From contig JAUIEJ010000001.1 of assembly GCA_030428885.1 (NCBI GenBank), positions 675,557 to 739,556 of the forward strand: a stretch of 64,000 nucleotides of DNA, in the 5' to 3' direction. Of the stretch, positions 17,883-28,564 are shown piece after piece. Below the pieces are notes generated by a model. That model was not told where the DNA came from. It made no database searches and saw only the letters and a program-made list of their open reading frames with translations. Both the position numbers and the translations under genes were made by a program. The stretch's first letter is position 1, and each line of letters begins with the position of its first letter. This DNA comes from Gemmatimonadota bacterium. GTDB lineage: Bacteria > Gemmatimonadota > Gemmatimonadetes > Longimicrobiales > Gaopeijiaceae.

Positions 17883-18251
17883 ATGGCGCGCAGCCAGAGC
17901 GTCGACGGCATCGACGCACGTTTGAAGGAGTTCGTGGACGAGCACATCCACGGGTGGAGCCACGAGGATTGGAACCACCTCATGGAGGGCCTCTCCAACG
18001 GCGGCCACGACATTTCCGACCCGAAGGACGTGGGACTCCGCCTGGAGCGGGCCCACATCCTGGCGACCCTCGAGCGGCTGGCTCTTCCGGGCATCGGCGC
18101 CAAGCGCCGGGAGCACGTGGCCGATCGCTACGCGAGCCTCTGGCAACTCCGGCACGCCAGCGTCGAGGAACTCACCGAGCTGCCCACCTTCCATCGGGGT
18201 CTGGCCGAGACGCTCCACGACGGCCTGGCCCGGCGCACCGGGGGATTCTAG
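17883..18251 (+). CDS. Small helix-hairpin-helix protein
   Basis: This 122-aa, mostly helical, charged protein has no signal. Its second half has an HhH-like pair of helices (LPGIGAKRREHVADRY ... SVEELTELPTFHRGLAETL), the arrangement seen in RuvA/UvrC-type DNA-binding tails. The start ATG at 17883 has GGGGAG upstream; an ATG at 17823 in the same frame is a weaker alternative. It is convergent with feoB. DNA or nucleic-acid binding is a family-level inference and no partner is evident. Confidence 0.7.
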   Translation: MARSQSVDGIDARLKEFVDEHIHGWSHEDWNHLMEGLSNGGHDISDPKDVGLRLERAHILATLERLALPGIGAKRREHVADRYASLWQLRHASVEELTELPTFHRGLAETLHDGLARRTGGF

Positions 18252-18254
18252 GCG

Positions 18255-20552
18255 CTAGGCGCCGCCGACCCAGCGCACCACCTGGGTCAGGACGAAGGTC
18301 AACCCGAAGCCCATGGCCAGGGGCATGGCCGCCGACACGGCGGTCCATTTCCAGCTCCCCGTCTCCCGATGGATCGTGTAGAGGGTGGTGGAGCACGGAT
18401 TGTGGAGGAGGGAGAACAGCATGACGTTCACCGCCGTGAGGAGCGTCCAGCCGTTGTCCCGGAGCAGCAGCTCCACTTCGGCGCTCGAGCCCTCGAACAT
18501 GACGCCGGCGCCGGCCCCCAGTGAAGGGTCGCCGGCCACCAGCACCGTGAGCATGAGAATCGTGGGGATCACGATCTCGTTGGCGGGAATGGCCACCACG
18601 TAGGCCAGAAGGATCACCCCGTTCAGCCCCACGAGCAGGCCGAACGGCTGCATCCAGTCGATGAGGTGCTCGGCCACGCTGGTGCCGCCCACCACGATGT
18701 TGGACGACAGCCAGATGGCGGCGCCGGCGGGGACGGCGAAGACCACGGCCCGCCAGAGCACGATCAGAGTGCGGTCGATGAGCGAGGTGTAGAGGGTCTG
18801 GAGTACTCGGGGCGGCCGGTAGGGGGGCAGCTCCAGGGAGAAGGTGGTGGCCTCGCCCTCGAGGACGGTCCGGGAGAGGATCCACGAGCTCAAGAGCATG
18901 GCGGCCACGCCCAGGAGGGCGATCCCCACCACGGCCGACGCCGAGACGAAGCCCGCCAGATGGGCCGGGGCCAGGGTGCCGATGAAGATGCTGGCCAGGA
19001 GGATCTGGGTGGGCCAGCGGCCGTTGCAGAGGGAGAAGTTGTTGGTCAGGATCGCGATGAGGCGCTCCCGGGGCGAGTCGATGATGCGGGTGGCCACCAC
19101 CCCGGCGGCGTTGCACCCGAACCCCATGGACATGGTGAGGGCCTGCTTCCCGTGGGCCCCCACGCGGCGGAAGATGGCGTCGAGGTTGAAGGCCACCCGG
19201 GGGAGGTAGCCGAAATCCTCCAGGAGGGTGAACAGGGGGAAGAAGATGGCCATGGGCGGGAGCATCACCGCGATGACCCAGGCCGTGGCCAGATAGACGC
19301 CGTCGAAGAGGAAGCCGCTCAACCACCACGGCATGCCCACGGACTGCCCCACGCCCACCAGCCAGGGGTGGATCGTGTCCACGAGCAGGGTGGCCAGCAT
19401 GCCCGAGGGCACGTTGGCGCCGGCGATGGTGATCCAGAACACGGCCATGAGGATCAGGAGCATCACCGGGAACCCGGTCCACGGCCCCGTGAGCAGCCGG
19501 TCCAGGGTCCGGTCCAGGGTCCGCTTGGTCCGGGCCAGGGCCGTGCCGCCGGCGGCGGCGGCCACCGCCTCGGCCTTGCGGTAGACCACCGAGACGATGC
19601 TGTCGTGGAAGTCCGGGGGCAGGCGCCAGCGCAGATACGAGGCCGTGGCCAGCACGCGGCGCGCAGACTCCGCCGTGGGCGCCGGCGCCGCCGGTGGGGC
19701 GCCGCCGGAGACACCGCCGTCGTCCAGGGTGCCCCCGACCCGGCGTCCCGTCACGGGTGGGGGTGCCGCGTTTCGCTCCAACTGCCCGATCTCGCCGCTC
19801 CGGACCGCTTCTTCCACCCGGGAGTCGGCGTTCAGGAGGCGGAGGGCCACCCAGCGGGCGTTGGGTAGGGAGGGGAACGCTTCGCGGATGACCGGGACCA
19901 GTTCGGCGATGGCGGCCTCCACCGGCCCGTCGAAGTGTTCGATCCGCACCGGGTCCGGCACCCGCCGTCCGGTGGCGACATCGTCGATGGCGGCCACCAG
20001 GGCCTCCATCCCCTCACCGGCCCGGGCCACCGCCGGGATCACCGGCACGCCCAGCTCCTGTTCCAGGCGTCCCACGTCGATGGCGATGCCGTGGCGGCGC
20101 GCCTCGTCCATGAGGTTGAGGCACACCACCACCCGGTGGGTGATGGCCAGGACCTGGAGCGTGAGGTTGAGATTGCGCTCCAGCCGCGTCGCGTCCACCA
20201 CCACCACGGTGACGTCGGGTCGGCCGAAGAGAATGAAGTCCCGGGCCACCTCCTCGTCGGCGCTGCCGGCCTGGAGGGAGTAGGTGCCCGGCAGGTCCAC
20301 CACCTTGGCCTGGCGCCCTTCGTAGCCGTACGCGCCCTCGGCCCGCACCACCGTCTTTCCGGGCCAGTTCCCGGTGTGCTGCCGGAGGCCCGTGAGGGCG
20401 TTGAAGACGGTGCTCTTTCCCGTGTTGGGATTGCCCGCCAGGGCCACCAGGTAGTCCCAGCGCCCGGGCTCCAGGCCGAGGCGCTCCAGGTTGTGGGCCC
20501 GGTGAGGGGCGACGCCGGGTTCGGTGGGAACCGTGGGAAGTCGGACGCCCAT
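18255..20552 (-). CDS. feoB: Ferrous iron transport protein B (GTPase permease)
   Basis: This 765-aa FeoB has the N-terminal G domain with G1 at residues ~40-48 (GNPNTGKST), G3 (VVDLPGTYSL) and G4 (NLMDE). A helical spacer and the membrane domain with paired Gate motifs follow. It takes up Fe(II) across the inner membrane. Its ATG overlaps the stop of the DtxR-FeoA gene by one base (TGATG), so it is translated in the same operon under the palindromic operator at 21597-21618. A tandem 12-bp duplication in the coding sequence repeats the residues TLDR. Confidence 0.95.
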   Translation of the reverse strand: MGVRLPTVPTEPGVAPHRAHNLERLGLEPGRWDYLVALAGNPNTGKSTVFNALTGLRQHTGNWPGKTVVRAEGAYGYEGRQAKVVDLPGTYSLQAGSADEEVARDFILFGRPDVTVVVVDATRLERNLNLTLQVLAITHRVVVCLNLMDEARRHGIAIDVGRLEQELGVPVIPAVARAGEGMEALVAAIDDVATGRRVPDPVRIEHFDGPVEAAIAELVPVIREAFPSLPNARWVALRLLNADSRVEEAVRSGEIGQLERNAAPPPVTGRRVGGTLDDGGVSGGAPPAAPAPTAESARRVLATASYLRWRLPPDFHDSIVSVVYRKAEAVAAAAGGTALARTKRTLDRTLDRLLTGPWTGFPVMLLILMAVFWITIAGANVPSGMLATLLVDTIHPWLVGVGQSVGMPWWLSGFLFDGVYLATAWVIAVMLPPMAIFFPLFTLLEDFGYLPRVAFNLDAIFRRVGAHGKQALTMSMGFGCNAAGVVATRIIDSPRERLIAILTNNFSLCNGRWPTQILLASIFIGTLAPAHLAGFVSASAVVGIALLGVAAMLLSSWILSRTVLEGEATTFSLELPPYRPPRVLQTLYTSLIDRTLIVLWRAVVFAVPAGAAIWLSSNIVVGGTSVAEHLIDWMQPFGLLVGLNGVILLAYVVAIPANEIVIPTILMLTVLVAGDPSLGAGAGVMFEGSSAEVELLLRDNGWTLLTAVNVMLFSLLHNPCSTTLYTIHRETGSWKWTAVSAAMPLAMGFGLTFVLTQVVRWVGGA
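19498..19521. repeat. 12-bp tandem repeat inside feoB
   Basis: CCGGTCCAGGGT occurs twice in a row (19498-19509 and 19510-19521), in frame, and encodes a repeated TLDR in the linker before the FeoB membrane domain. It is an in-frame duplication with no frameshift. Confidence 0.8.
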
Positions 20553-21586
20553 CAGGCCGCCTGCTCCCGGGCGGGGCGAATGCGGACCCAGCGCTGCTGC
20601 TCCCGGCGAAGGGCGATGAGGGCGCCGCGGATCTCGTAGGCCGTGGGATCACCGCTGGCGCTGAACAGTTCGGCCCGGATCCGGGTGCCCGGGACCACGC
20701 CCAGGTCCAGGAGCCGTCGCCGCTGGATGCCCTGGCAGGCGGGGGCCAGGCCCACCACCTCGGCCTCCTCTCCAGGGGTCAGGTCTTCCAGGGTGCGGGT
20801 GGACTCGGGAGGCGGGGGAGCGGCCGAGGCGGCTCGGGGCCGCACGGTCACGTTGCCCGCCGTGGTGAGATCCAGATCGATGGCCCGCCCCTCGCTGTCC
20901 AGGCGCATGCGCCCGTTGCGGGTTTCCCGCACCGTGAGCCGCATCCCCGGCGAGATGCCCTGGGCCACCAGGATGTCGTAGAGCGAGCGGGGTTCGTCTT
21001 CCACGTGGATCACCGTGGCCGACGCCCCTTCGGCCAGATAGGGCAGGGGCGTGCCCTCGGGATCGGGAATCTCGCCGGAGGCCGTGGGGATGGGGTCGCC
21101 GTGGGGGTCGTAGCGGGGATCCCCCAGGCGCGCCGCCAGGCGGTCGGTCTGGGCGGGGGAGAGCTCGTGCTCCCGGGCCTCGGCCCGGTCGTGCCAATCC
21201 CCCGGCGCCGTGCCCGTGCGGTCGGCCAGGTACCGCTCCCAGAGGCGGTGCGTGCGGATCACCTGGAGGGCGTAGGCTCGCCCCTCGTCGGTGAGGATCA
21301 GGGGGCCGTCGGCCCGCACCAGACCGTGGGTCGCCAGCGAATCGACGATGCGCGCCGCCCGGGCCAGGGGCACGCCCAGAGCGCCGGCCAGGCTCTCCAG
21401 CGACGGCGCCCCGCCGCGGCGGTCGGTCTTGTAGAGGTGCTTCAGGGCGTCTTCCTGGGACTCCCGTTCGCCGGTGCGGAGCCGGCGGATCACCCGGGGC
21501 GCGAGGCCCCTGCCCGGCCAGAAGAGGACGGCGGTGAGGAGGAGGGCCCCGGCGAAGAGGGCCAGGGCGAGGCGGGGATCGATCAT
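20552..21586 (-). CDS. Membrane-anchored DtxR-family regulator fused to two FeoA domains
   Basis: This 344-aa protein combines an N-terminal TM segment (residues ~6-22), a winged-helix (residues ~45-110) and a DtxR metal-binding/dimerisation domain. The DtxR pattern is clear: WHDRAEAREHELS and GDPRYDPHGDPIP match the family's HDxA...EHxxS and HPxxxPHGxPIP. Two SH3-like FeoA domains follow, at ~185-255 and ~265-335. DtxR proteins repress with Fe(II) or Mn(II) bound, and FeoA domains support FeoB, so this one polypeptide probably senses iron and serves FeoB. The ATG is at 21586, and its stop overlaps feoB. A strong operator lies 11 bp upstream. Confidence 0.88.
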   Translation of the reverse strand: MIDPRLALALFAGALLLTAVLFWPGRGLAPRVIRRLRTGERESQEDALKHLYKTDRRGGAPSLESLAGALGVPLARAARIVDSLATHGLVRADGPLILTDEGRAYALQVIRTHRLWERYLADRTGTAPGDWHDRAEAREHELSPAQTDRLAARLGDPRYDPHGDPIPTASGEIPDPEGTPLPYLAEGASATVIHVEDEPRSLYDILVAQGISPGMRLTVRETRNGRMRLDSEGRAIDLDLTTAGNVTVRPRAASAAPPPPESTRTLEDLTPGEEAEVVGLAPACQGIQRRRLLDLGVVPGTRIRAELFSASGDPTAYEIRGALIALRREQQRWVRIRPAREQAA

Positions 21587-21596
21587 GGGGGGTCCG

Positions 21597-21618
21597 ATTT
21601 TTAGGTGTGCCTAAAAAT
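21597..21618. promoter_or_regulatory. DtxR-type operator upstream of the dtxR-feoA / feoB operon
   Basis: A perfect 9-bp inverted repeat (ATTTTTAGG - TGTG - CCTAAAAAT) contains the TTAGG/CCTAA half-sites typical of DtxR/MntR/IdeR boxes. It begins 11 bp upstream of the start of the fused regulator, so autoregulation by iron is the simple reading. The divergent OmpA gene begins 92 bp away on the other side. Confidence 0.75.
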
Positions 21619-21709
21619 TGAGAGGCGCCCCCCGTCCCGTCAAGGGATTCCGCGGCTGGCATCGGTCTTGCAAAATGATCGGTCGACCCCATGAACCCCT
21701 GAAAACGGG

Positions 21710-22414
21710 ATGAACCATATGCCTTCGCATCGACCCCTCTTCCGTCGGACCACGTCCGGTCTCGTCCTCGCGCTCCTCGTGGGCACGGGCGCCTGCTCGG
21801 GCCTGAGCAACACCGAGAAGGGCGCCGTGGGTGGCGCCACCACCGGTGCCGTGCTGGGCGGCGTCATCGCCGACGCCACCGACGGCAACACGGCGGTGGG
21901 GGCCATTCTGGGCGCAGCCATCGGCGGCGCCGCCGGTGCCGCCATCGGCAGCCGCATGGACAATCAGGCCGAGGAGCTGGAAGACGAGCTTCCCGGCGCC
22001 GAGGTGGAGCGCGTGGGCGAGGGCATCAAGGTGACCTTCGACTCGGGCATCCTCTTCGACTTCGATTCCGACGCCTTGCGGTCGGAGGCCCGGGCCAACC
22101 TGGCCGACCTCGCCGCCAGCCTGGACGAGTACGAAGGCACCCGTGTCCTCGTGGTCGGACACACCGACGGCCGGGGAACGGACGCCTACAACCAGGGCCT
22201 GTCGGAGCGGCGCGCCGGCGCGGCCCGGACCTATCTCCTGTCCCAGGGGCTGACCCCCGACCGGGTGGAGGCCGTGGGCCGGGGTGAGTCCGAGCCGGTG
22301 GCCGACAACGAGACCGACGCGGGCCGCCAGGCGAACCGCCGGGTGGAGGTGGCCATCTTCGCGTCCGAGGATCTGCAGGACGAGATGCGCTCGCGCTACG
22401 GCGGCGGTCGCTGA
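21710..22414 (+). CDS. OmpA-family peptidoglycan-binding lipoprotein
   Basis: This 234-aa protein has a lipoprotein signal (LVLALLVGTGAC) and a Gly/Ala-rich segment (GAVGGATTGAVLGGVIA ... GAAIGGAAGAAIG) like glycine-zipper proteins. The C-terminal OmpA domain contains FDFDSDALRSEARANLADLA, GHTDGRGTDAYNQGLSERRA and AVGRGESEPVADNETDAGR. It would anchor the outer membrane to peptidoglycan. The start is ATG 21710 or ATG 21719. The gene ends 20 bp before a 30-bp inverted repeat. Confidence 0.92.
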   Translation: MNHMPSHRPLFRRTTSGLVLALLVGTGACSGLSNTEKGAVGGATTGAVLGGVIADATDGNTAVGAILGAAIGGAAGAAIGSRMDNQAEELEDELPGAEVERVGEGIKVTFDSGILFDFDSDALRSEARANLADLAASLDEYEGTRVLVVGHTDGRGTDAYNQGLSERRAGAARTYLLSQGLTPDRVEAVGRGESEPVADNETDAGRQANRRVEVAIFASEDLQDEMRSRYGGGR

Positions 22415-22433
22415 CCGTCGTAGGCTGAAGAGC

Positions 22434-22526
22434 GGGCGAACCCCCGCCACCCCCCTCCCGGAGCCGACGCTTCGCTCACGGCGGAGCCGTGACCGTCTCC
22501 GGGAGGGGGGTGGCGGGGGTTCGCCC
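22434..22526. repeat. 30-bp perfect inverted repeat between convergent genes
   Basis: The arms at 22434-22463 and 22497-22526 are exact reverse complements over 30 nt (GGGCGAACCCCCGCC... and ...GGCGGGGGTTCGCCC). The 33-nt loop contains an inner hairpin (TCACGGC-GGA-GCCGTGA, 22476-22492). It sits between the OmpA gene and the convergent E1 gene. There is no U-tract. A bidirectional terminator or a REP/MITE-like element are the main options. The remainder of the gap, to 22650, shows nothing else that I can support. Confidence 0.85.
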
Positions 22527-22650
22527 TTTCGGGCCGGTGGGGCCGCCGTCGGGCGGGGGGGCCGTCTGTCCTTTGTGGGGGCATCCCCCCCGGGCACAGA
22601 GCGGATGCTTCGCGGGGCTCGCTCGTCTTGCCCTTCGCGGTGGCGCCTGC

Positions 22651-24888
<2,238 letters not shown>

Positions 24889-25048
24889 GAAGGGGGGTCC
24901 AGGTCGGAGTCGGCCGCCGGACGACCCGACGGCTGCGGCGCCAACCTACAGGGACGACTCGTCTCCGCCCAGAGGGAACGAGAGACCCACCCCGGGGCCC
25001 ATGAGGGCCGAGTTCGGCCTCGCGCTCAGCGTCGAGGCCGTCGTTCCC

Positions 25049-27532
25049 TCAGCCGAAGAGGTCGGTCTGGGCTTCGGCGCCCGCGGGCGTCTCCGACGGG
25101 GGGGCGCCGCTTCGGGTCGGGCCCTCGACACCGAGGGCCAGCAGCCGGGCCGCGGCGGCGACACCGCTGGTCCACGCCGCCTCGAGACGGCCTTCGCCGG
25201 CCACCGCGTCGCCGGCCCACACCAGGCCCGCCGCCGGGTCGGCGAGAACCGGCGTGTCGGCCTGGGGCCCCTGATCGACCCGGGCGTACCGCCACCGGTG
25301 GGCCTCGGCACGCACCGCCTCGGCGCGGGGCCGGCCGACGCGCTCCAGGAGATCGGCGAAGGCGCCGGCCAGGGCGGCGGCCACCGCCTCGGGCTCGTCG
25401 TCCAGGTGGCTCCGGGACCATTCGGTGGTGGCGTGGACCACCCACCGTTCCCCGGGGGGCCGCCCGGGTTTGCCCGAGTCCCGGGCGCACCAGGCCATGA
25501 CCCGGTCGTCGCAGAGCAGGGCGTCGGCGTCGAGGTCGACGGGCGCGTCGAAGGCCAGGAGGGCCGCCTGGCACGGCGCCACGCGGCAGCGCCCCGCCGC
25601 CGCCGAGAGGGCGGGGGAGGCCGAGAGGAGCGGGACGGCCTGGGCCGGGGGCGCCGTCACCACCACCCCGTCGAAGGGGCCGTGTTCGGCGCCGTCTCCG
25701 GCGGTGAGGGTCAGGGCGCCGTCGCGGCGCGTCACGGTCTCGATCCGCACGCCGCAGCGCACCCGGAGGTCGGAGGCCAGGGCGGCGGGGAGGGCCGCCA
25801 TGGTGGGAACGGCGACCCAGCGCACCCGGGCCTCGGCGTCCACGAGGCGGCGGCCCTCCACCCGGGCCACCGAGCCGGGCCAGGGGGCGACCCGGCCGTC
25901 GTGAAGCCAGGCGGCCACGAGGCGGGCGAAGGGCTCGGTGCGGGCCGAGAAATACTGGGCGCCGTGGTCGAACACCCAGGTGGGGTCGTCCCGGCTCTCC
26001 CGGGTGGCGCAGCGTCCGCCCGGCCGGCGACCCTTGTCGAACACCACGGGGTCGAGGCCGTGGTCCGCCAGGGTGCGGGCACACGCCAGACCGGCCAGGC
26101 CGGCGCCGATCACGGCCACCCGGGGCGGATGGGTCTGGGCTGCACGAGTGGTCCGGGCGGCGTAGGCCGCGGGGTCGAGCCTGCGGGCGTGGGAACTCGT
26201 GGCCCGGGGCCGCACCGTGCCCACGATGGGCCGCTCGGGGGTGAACGGCCGATCGAACACGCCCAGGCACCAGAGGAGTCCCCCGTACGATGCGGGGTCC
26301 CGACCGTCCAGGGCGTAGCGATGATTGAGGTCCTCCATGCGGGCCAGGGCTTCGCCGGCGGTGCGCGTCCATCCGACGAACGCCTTGCCCCACGTCATGC
26401 GCACGTTGTTGTGGAGCTCCCCGTGGATCAGGAGAGAGCGCTGGGCGGCGTCCCACAGGGCGTCGCCGGTGCGGCCCCGGGCCAGGGTCTCCCAGGAGGG
26501 CAGGGCCGGGCGCGGGTCGGATTCGTGCTCGGCCAGGGTGCGCCGGGCCCACTCGGGGAGGACGTCGACGGTGGCGTACTCGGGGTGGGCGGCGCAGAAC
26601 GCCCACGCCAGCTCGCGCCAGACCAGGAGCTCGTCCAGGTACTTCTCGGCCCCGGGGCCCCCCGCTGCGGCGGCGTCCCGGGCCAGGCGGAACGGCGACA
26701 CGTGGCCGTAGTGCAGATATGGCGACATCCGGCTCACCCCCGGTTTCAGGGGGTCGTTGCGGGTGCCTCGGTACCCGGCGAGGCCCGATTCGAGGAAGGC
26801 CGTCCACCGGGCGTAACCGGCCTGCGAGCCCCCGGGCGTGTGGGGCACCGGGGCCACGGCGTGGTCGATGGCGCACCGGGCCACCAGGGCGTCCAGGTCG
26901 GCGACCGCCAGGTCCAGGGGCTCGAACGGCAGGTCGGGAAGTCGAGGCCTCCGGTGGGGCTCCTCGTCGACCCACGCCGCCGCCAGGCGCTCGGTGCGAC
27001 CGTCGGCCGTGGCCTTCCGGAACGTGTAGGCCCGGTCCACCGACCCCCGGGGCACGCGGCGCATGGGGTGGGTGCACGAGGCGTCCACCGCCCACACCGG
27101 GACCTCCACCGCCCCGGCCAGGGCGCGGGTCCATCCGTCCAGGGGCGCCACGGGCACGTCCTCGGTGACGAGGACGGCGGCCCGGGCCCCCAGGGTCTTC
27201 AGGTGGGGCCCCCGGTGGCCGGGTCGCTCGAGATGGAAGGCGTAGGCGATACCCCGCTCGGCCAGTTCGGCCTGGACGTCCCGGGCCCCCTCCAGGATGA
27301 ACCGGTGGTGGCGGTCGGAGGCGAAGGGGTAGCGCTCCGAAAGAGCGTGGTAGACGAACACCGGTCGGTCGAGGTGACGAGCGGTCCGGAGCGCCACGTC
27401 CAGAGCCGGGTTCTCGTGCCCGCGCACGGCCATCCGCATCCAGTAGATCACCGGCCCCGGGCCCGGGTCGCCGTCGCCCACCACGTGGACGCGCTCGGCG
27501 AGGAGGGGGGGAAGCGTCGAGAGCGCCTTCAT
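25049..27532 (-). CDS. Class II-like DNA photolyase fused to renalase-like FAD/NAD oxidoreductase
   Basis: This 827-aa bifunctional protein has a photolyase at residues ~1-455: the N-terminal alpha/beta domain (PVIYWMRMAVRGHENPALD), then the FAD-binding domain (LVWRELAWAFCAAHPEY, DALWDAAQRSLLIHGELHNN, LNHRYALDGRDPASYGG). These match class II CPD photolyases. From ~470 a Rossmann FAD domain of renalase/amine-oxidase type follows (VAVIGAGLAGLACARTL, RRPGGRCATR, WVFDHGAQYFSA, and GLVWAGDAVAGEGRLEAAW near the C-terminus). The start ATG at 27532 overlaps the crcB stop (ATGA). The photolyase repairs UV pyrimidine dimers; the role of the fused oxidoreductase, perhaps flavin redox support, is inference. 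Confidence 0.88.
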   Translation of the reverse strand: MKALSTLPPLLAERVHVVGDGDPGPGPVIYWMRMAVRGHENPALDVALRTARHLDRPVFVYHALSERYPFASDRHHRFILEGARDVQAELAERGIAYAFHLERPGHRGPHLKTLGARAAVLVTEDVPVAPLDGWTRALAGAVEVPVWAVDASCTHPMRRVPRGSVDRAYTFRKATADGRTERLAAAWVDEEPHRRPRLPDLPFEPLDLAVADLDALVARCAIDHAVAPVPHTPGGSQAGYARWTAFLESGLAGYRGTRNDPLKPGVSRMSPYLHYGHVSPFRLARDAAAAGGPGAEKYLDELLVWRELAWAFCAAHPEYATVDVLPEWARRTLAEHESDPRPALPSWETLARGRTGDALWDAAQRSLLIHGELHNNVRMTWGKAFVGWTRTAGEALARMEDLNHRYALDGRDPASYGGLLWCLGVFDRPFTPERPIVGTVRPRATSSHARRLDPAAYAARTTRAAQTHPPRVAVIGAGLAGLACARTLADHGLDPVVFDKGRRPGGRCATRESRDDPTWVFDHGAQYFSARTEPFARLVAAWLHDGRVAPWPGSVARVEGRRLVDAEARVRWVAVPTMAALPAALASDLRVRCGVRIETVTRRDGALTLTAGDGAEHGPFDGVVVTAPPAQAVPLLSASPALSAAAGRCRVAPCQAALLAFDAPVDLDADALLCDDRVMAWCARDSGKPGRPPGERWVVHATTEWSRSHLDDEPEAVAAALAGAFADLLERVGRPRAEAVRAEAHRWRYARVDQGPQADTPVLADPAAGLVWAGDAVAGEGRLEAAWTSGVAAAARLLALGVEGPTRSGAPPSETPAGAEAQTDLFG

Positions 27533-27906
27533 CCCGGACCGAAGGCACGCCCCAGGGAGAGGCCCAGCGCAGCGAGGATCACCCCGGCCACCACGCTTCC
27601 CCCCAGGTATCCCAGGGCTCGCCCGGTCTCCCCGTTCTGGAGCAGCAGCACCGCTTCGTAGCTGAAGGTGCTGAAGGTGGTGAAGGCCCCCAGGAAACCC
27701 AGGGTCAGGAACGCCCGGGCGTCGGCCGAGAGCCGGACGTGCTCGAAGACCCCGTACGCCAGTCCCAGGAGAAACGCCCCCGTGAGGTTGACCAGGAGGG
27801 TGCCCCACGGAAAGCGGAGGCCCGCCCGACCCTGGACCCAATCGCTCATCCCCCAACGGGCCAGGGCCCCCAGGGCGCCGCCCAGGGCCACGGCCGCGGC
27901 GGTCAC
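27529..27906 (-). CDS. crcB: Fluoride channel CrcB/Fluc
   Basis: This 125-aa protein has four TM helices and the family signatures: GALGALARWGMSDW, FPWGTLLVNLTGAFLLG, and the pore-lining LGFLGAFTTFSTFSYEAVLLL. It would export fluoride passively as an antiparallel dimer. The start is GTG 27906 and its stop overlaps the photolyase start, so both are in one transcript. I saw no fluoride riboswitch in the 131-bp leader. Confidence 0.92.
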   Translation of the reverse strand: MTAAAVALGGALGALARWGMSDWVQGRAGLRFPWGTLLVNLTGAFLLGLAYGVFEHVRLSADARAFLTLGFLGAFTTFSTFSYEAVLLLQNGETGRALGYLGGSVVAGVILAALGLSLGRAFGPG

Positions 27907-28037
27907 GAATCCTCGTGTGGAGAGATCATGGGGCCGAAGCTAGACGCACGGAGGGGCGCAGGGTACCCTTGCTGTTCCCCTACGGGGGGCTTCCATTACG
28001 AGGTTCCCTCCCCCCCGGGCCCACGACGACGCGAACC

Positions 28038-28475
28038 ATGTCCGACCTCTGTTCGCCATCCGATTTCCGTCTGATCCTGGACTTCGCCATCGGCATCGCC
28101 GACCGCGGACTCCCCCTGGCGGTGGTGCGTCTGGCTCCCGACGGCGACGGCGAGGTGCCCGAGGGTCCCAGCCTCGACCGGCTTCGGGTGGCCGTGGCCT
28201 ACCTCTGCCGCAAGACGGACCGGGTCTCCATGCCCCGGAACGGGCAGTTCGACGTGCTGCTGGTGGACTGCAACCGGCAGGGCGCCCTGATCTTCGCCGA
28301 CCGTGTGCTCCAGGGGCTCGAGACCTGGCAGGACGTGGCCGGGATCTCCCTCGGGTGCGGCATCGCCTGCTTCGCCCCCAACCTCTCCACCACCGACTCC
28401 CTCCTGAAGGCCGCCGACGAGGCCCGGAAGCGCTCGTTCGACGTTCAGGACCGCATCGAGATCTACGGGGGCTGA
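28038..28475 (+). CDS. Stand-alone degenerate GGDEF-like domain
   Basis: This 145-aa protein has a GGDEF-fold reading (DFAIGIADRGLPLAVVRLA ... SLGCGIACFAPNLSTTDSLLKAADEARKRS). The signature loop is RNGQFDVLL instead of the usual RLGGDEFAVLL. It lacks the catalytic GG[DE]EF and has no sensor or TM segment, so diguanylate cyclase activity is unlikely. A regulatory or protein-interaction role is inferred. The ATG at 28038 follows a short gap after crcB on the opposite strand. Confidence 0.65.
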   Translation: MSDLCSPSDFRLILDFAIGIADRGLPLAVVRLAPDGDGEVPEGPSLDRLRVAVAYLCRKTDRVSMPRNGQFDVLLVDCNRQGALIFADRVLQGLETWQDVAGISLGCGIACFAPNLSTTDSLLKAADEARKRSFDVQDRIEIYGG

Positions 28476-28521
28476 ACCCCGCTGGGTGTTCCCCCGCGGT
28501 CCCGTGTATCCGGGTATGAAA

Positions 28522-28539
28522 GTTTCGGTAATCCGAAAC
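28522..28539. promoter_or_regulatory. Palindrome in the leader of the cytochrome-like/YceI operon
   Basis: GTTTCGG-TAAT-CCGAAAC is a perfect inverted repeat with 7-bp arms and a 4-bp AT centre, about 73 bp upstream of the first operon gene. Form and position fit a repressor or activator site; the binding protein is unknown. Confidence 0.55.
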
Positions 28540-28564
28540 AACACGTGACGTATCAAGCGTCGAA

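Noticed and set aside
18251..18263. Terminator GGCGC-TAG-GCGCC between the HhH gene and feoB
   Set aside because: Arms of only five bases and a three-base loop make it too weak to claim.
27907..28037. Fluoride riboswitch before crcB
   Set aside because: The leader was read on the minus strand and does not show the conserved fluoride-riboswitch pattern. No pairing that forms its pseudoknot was found.
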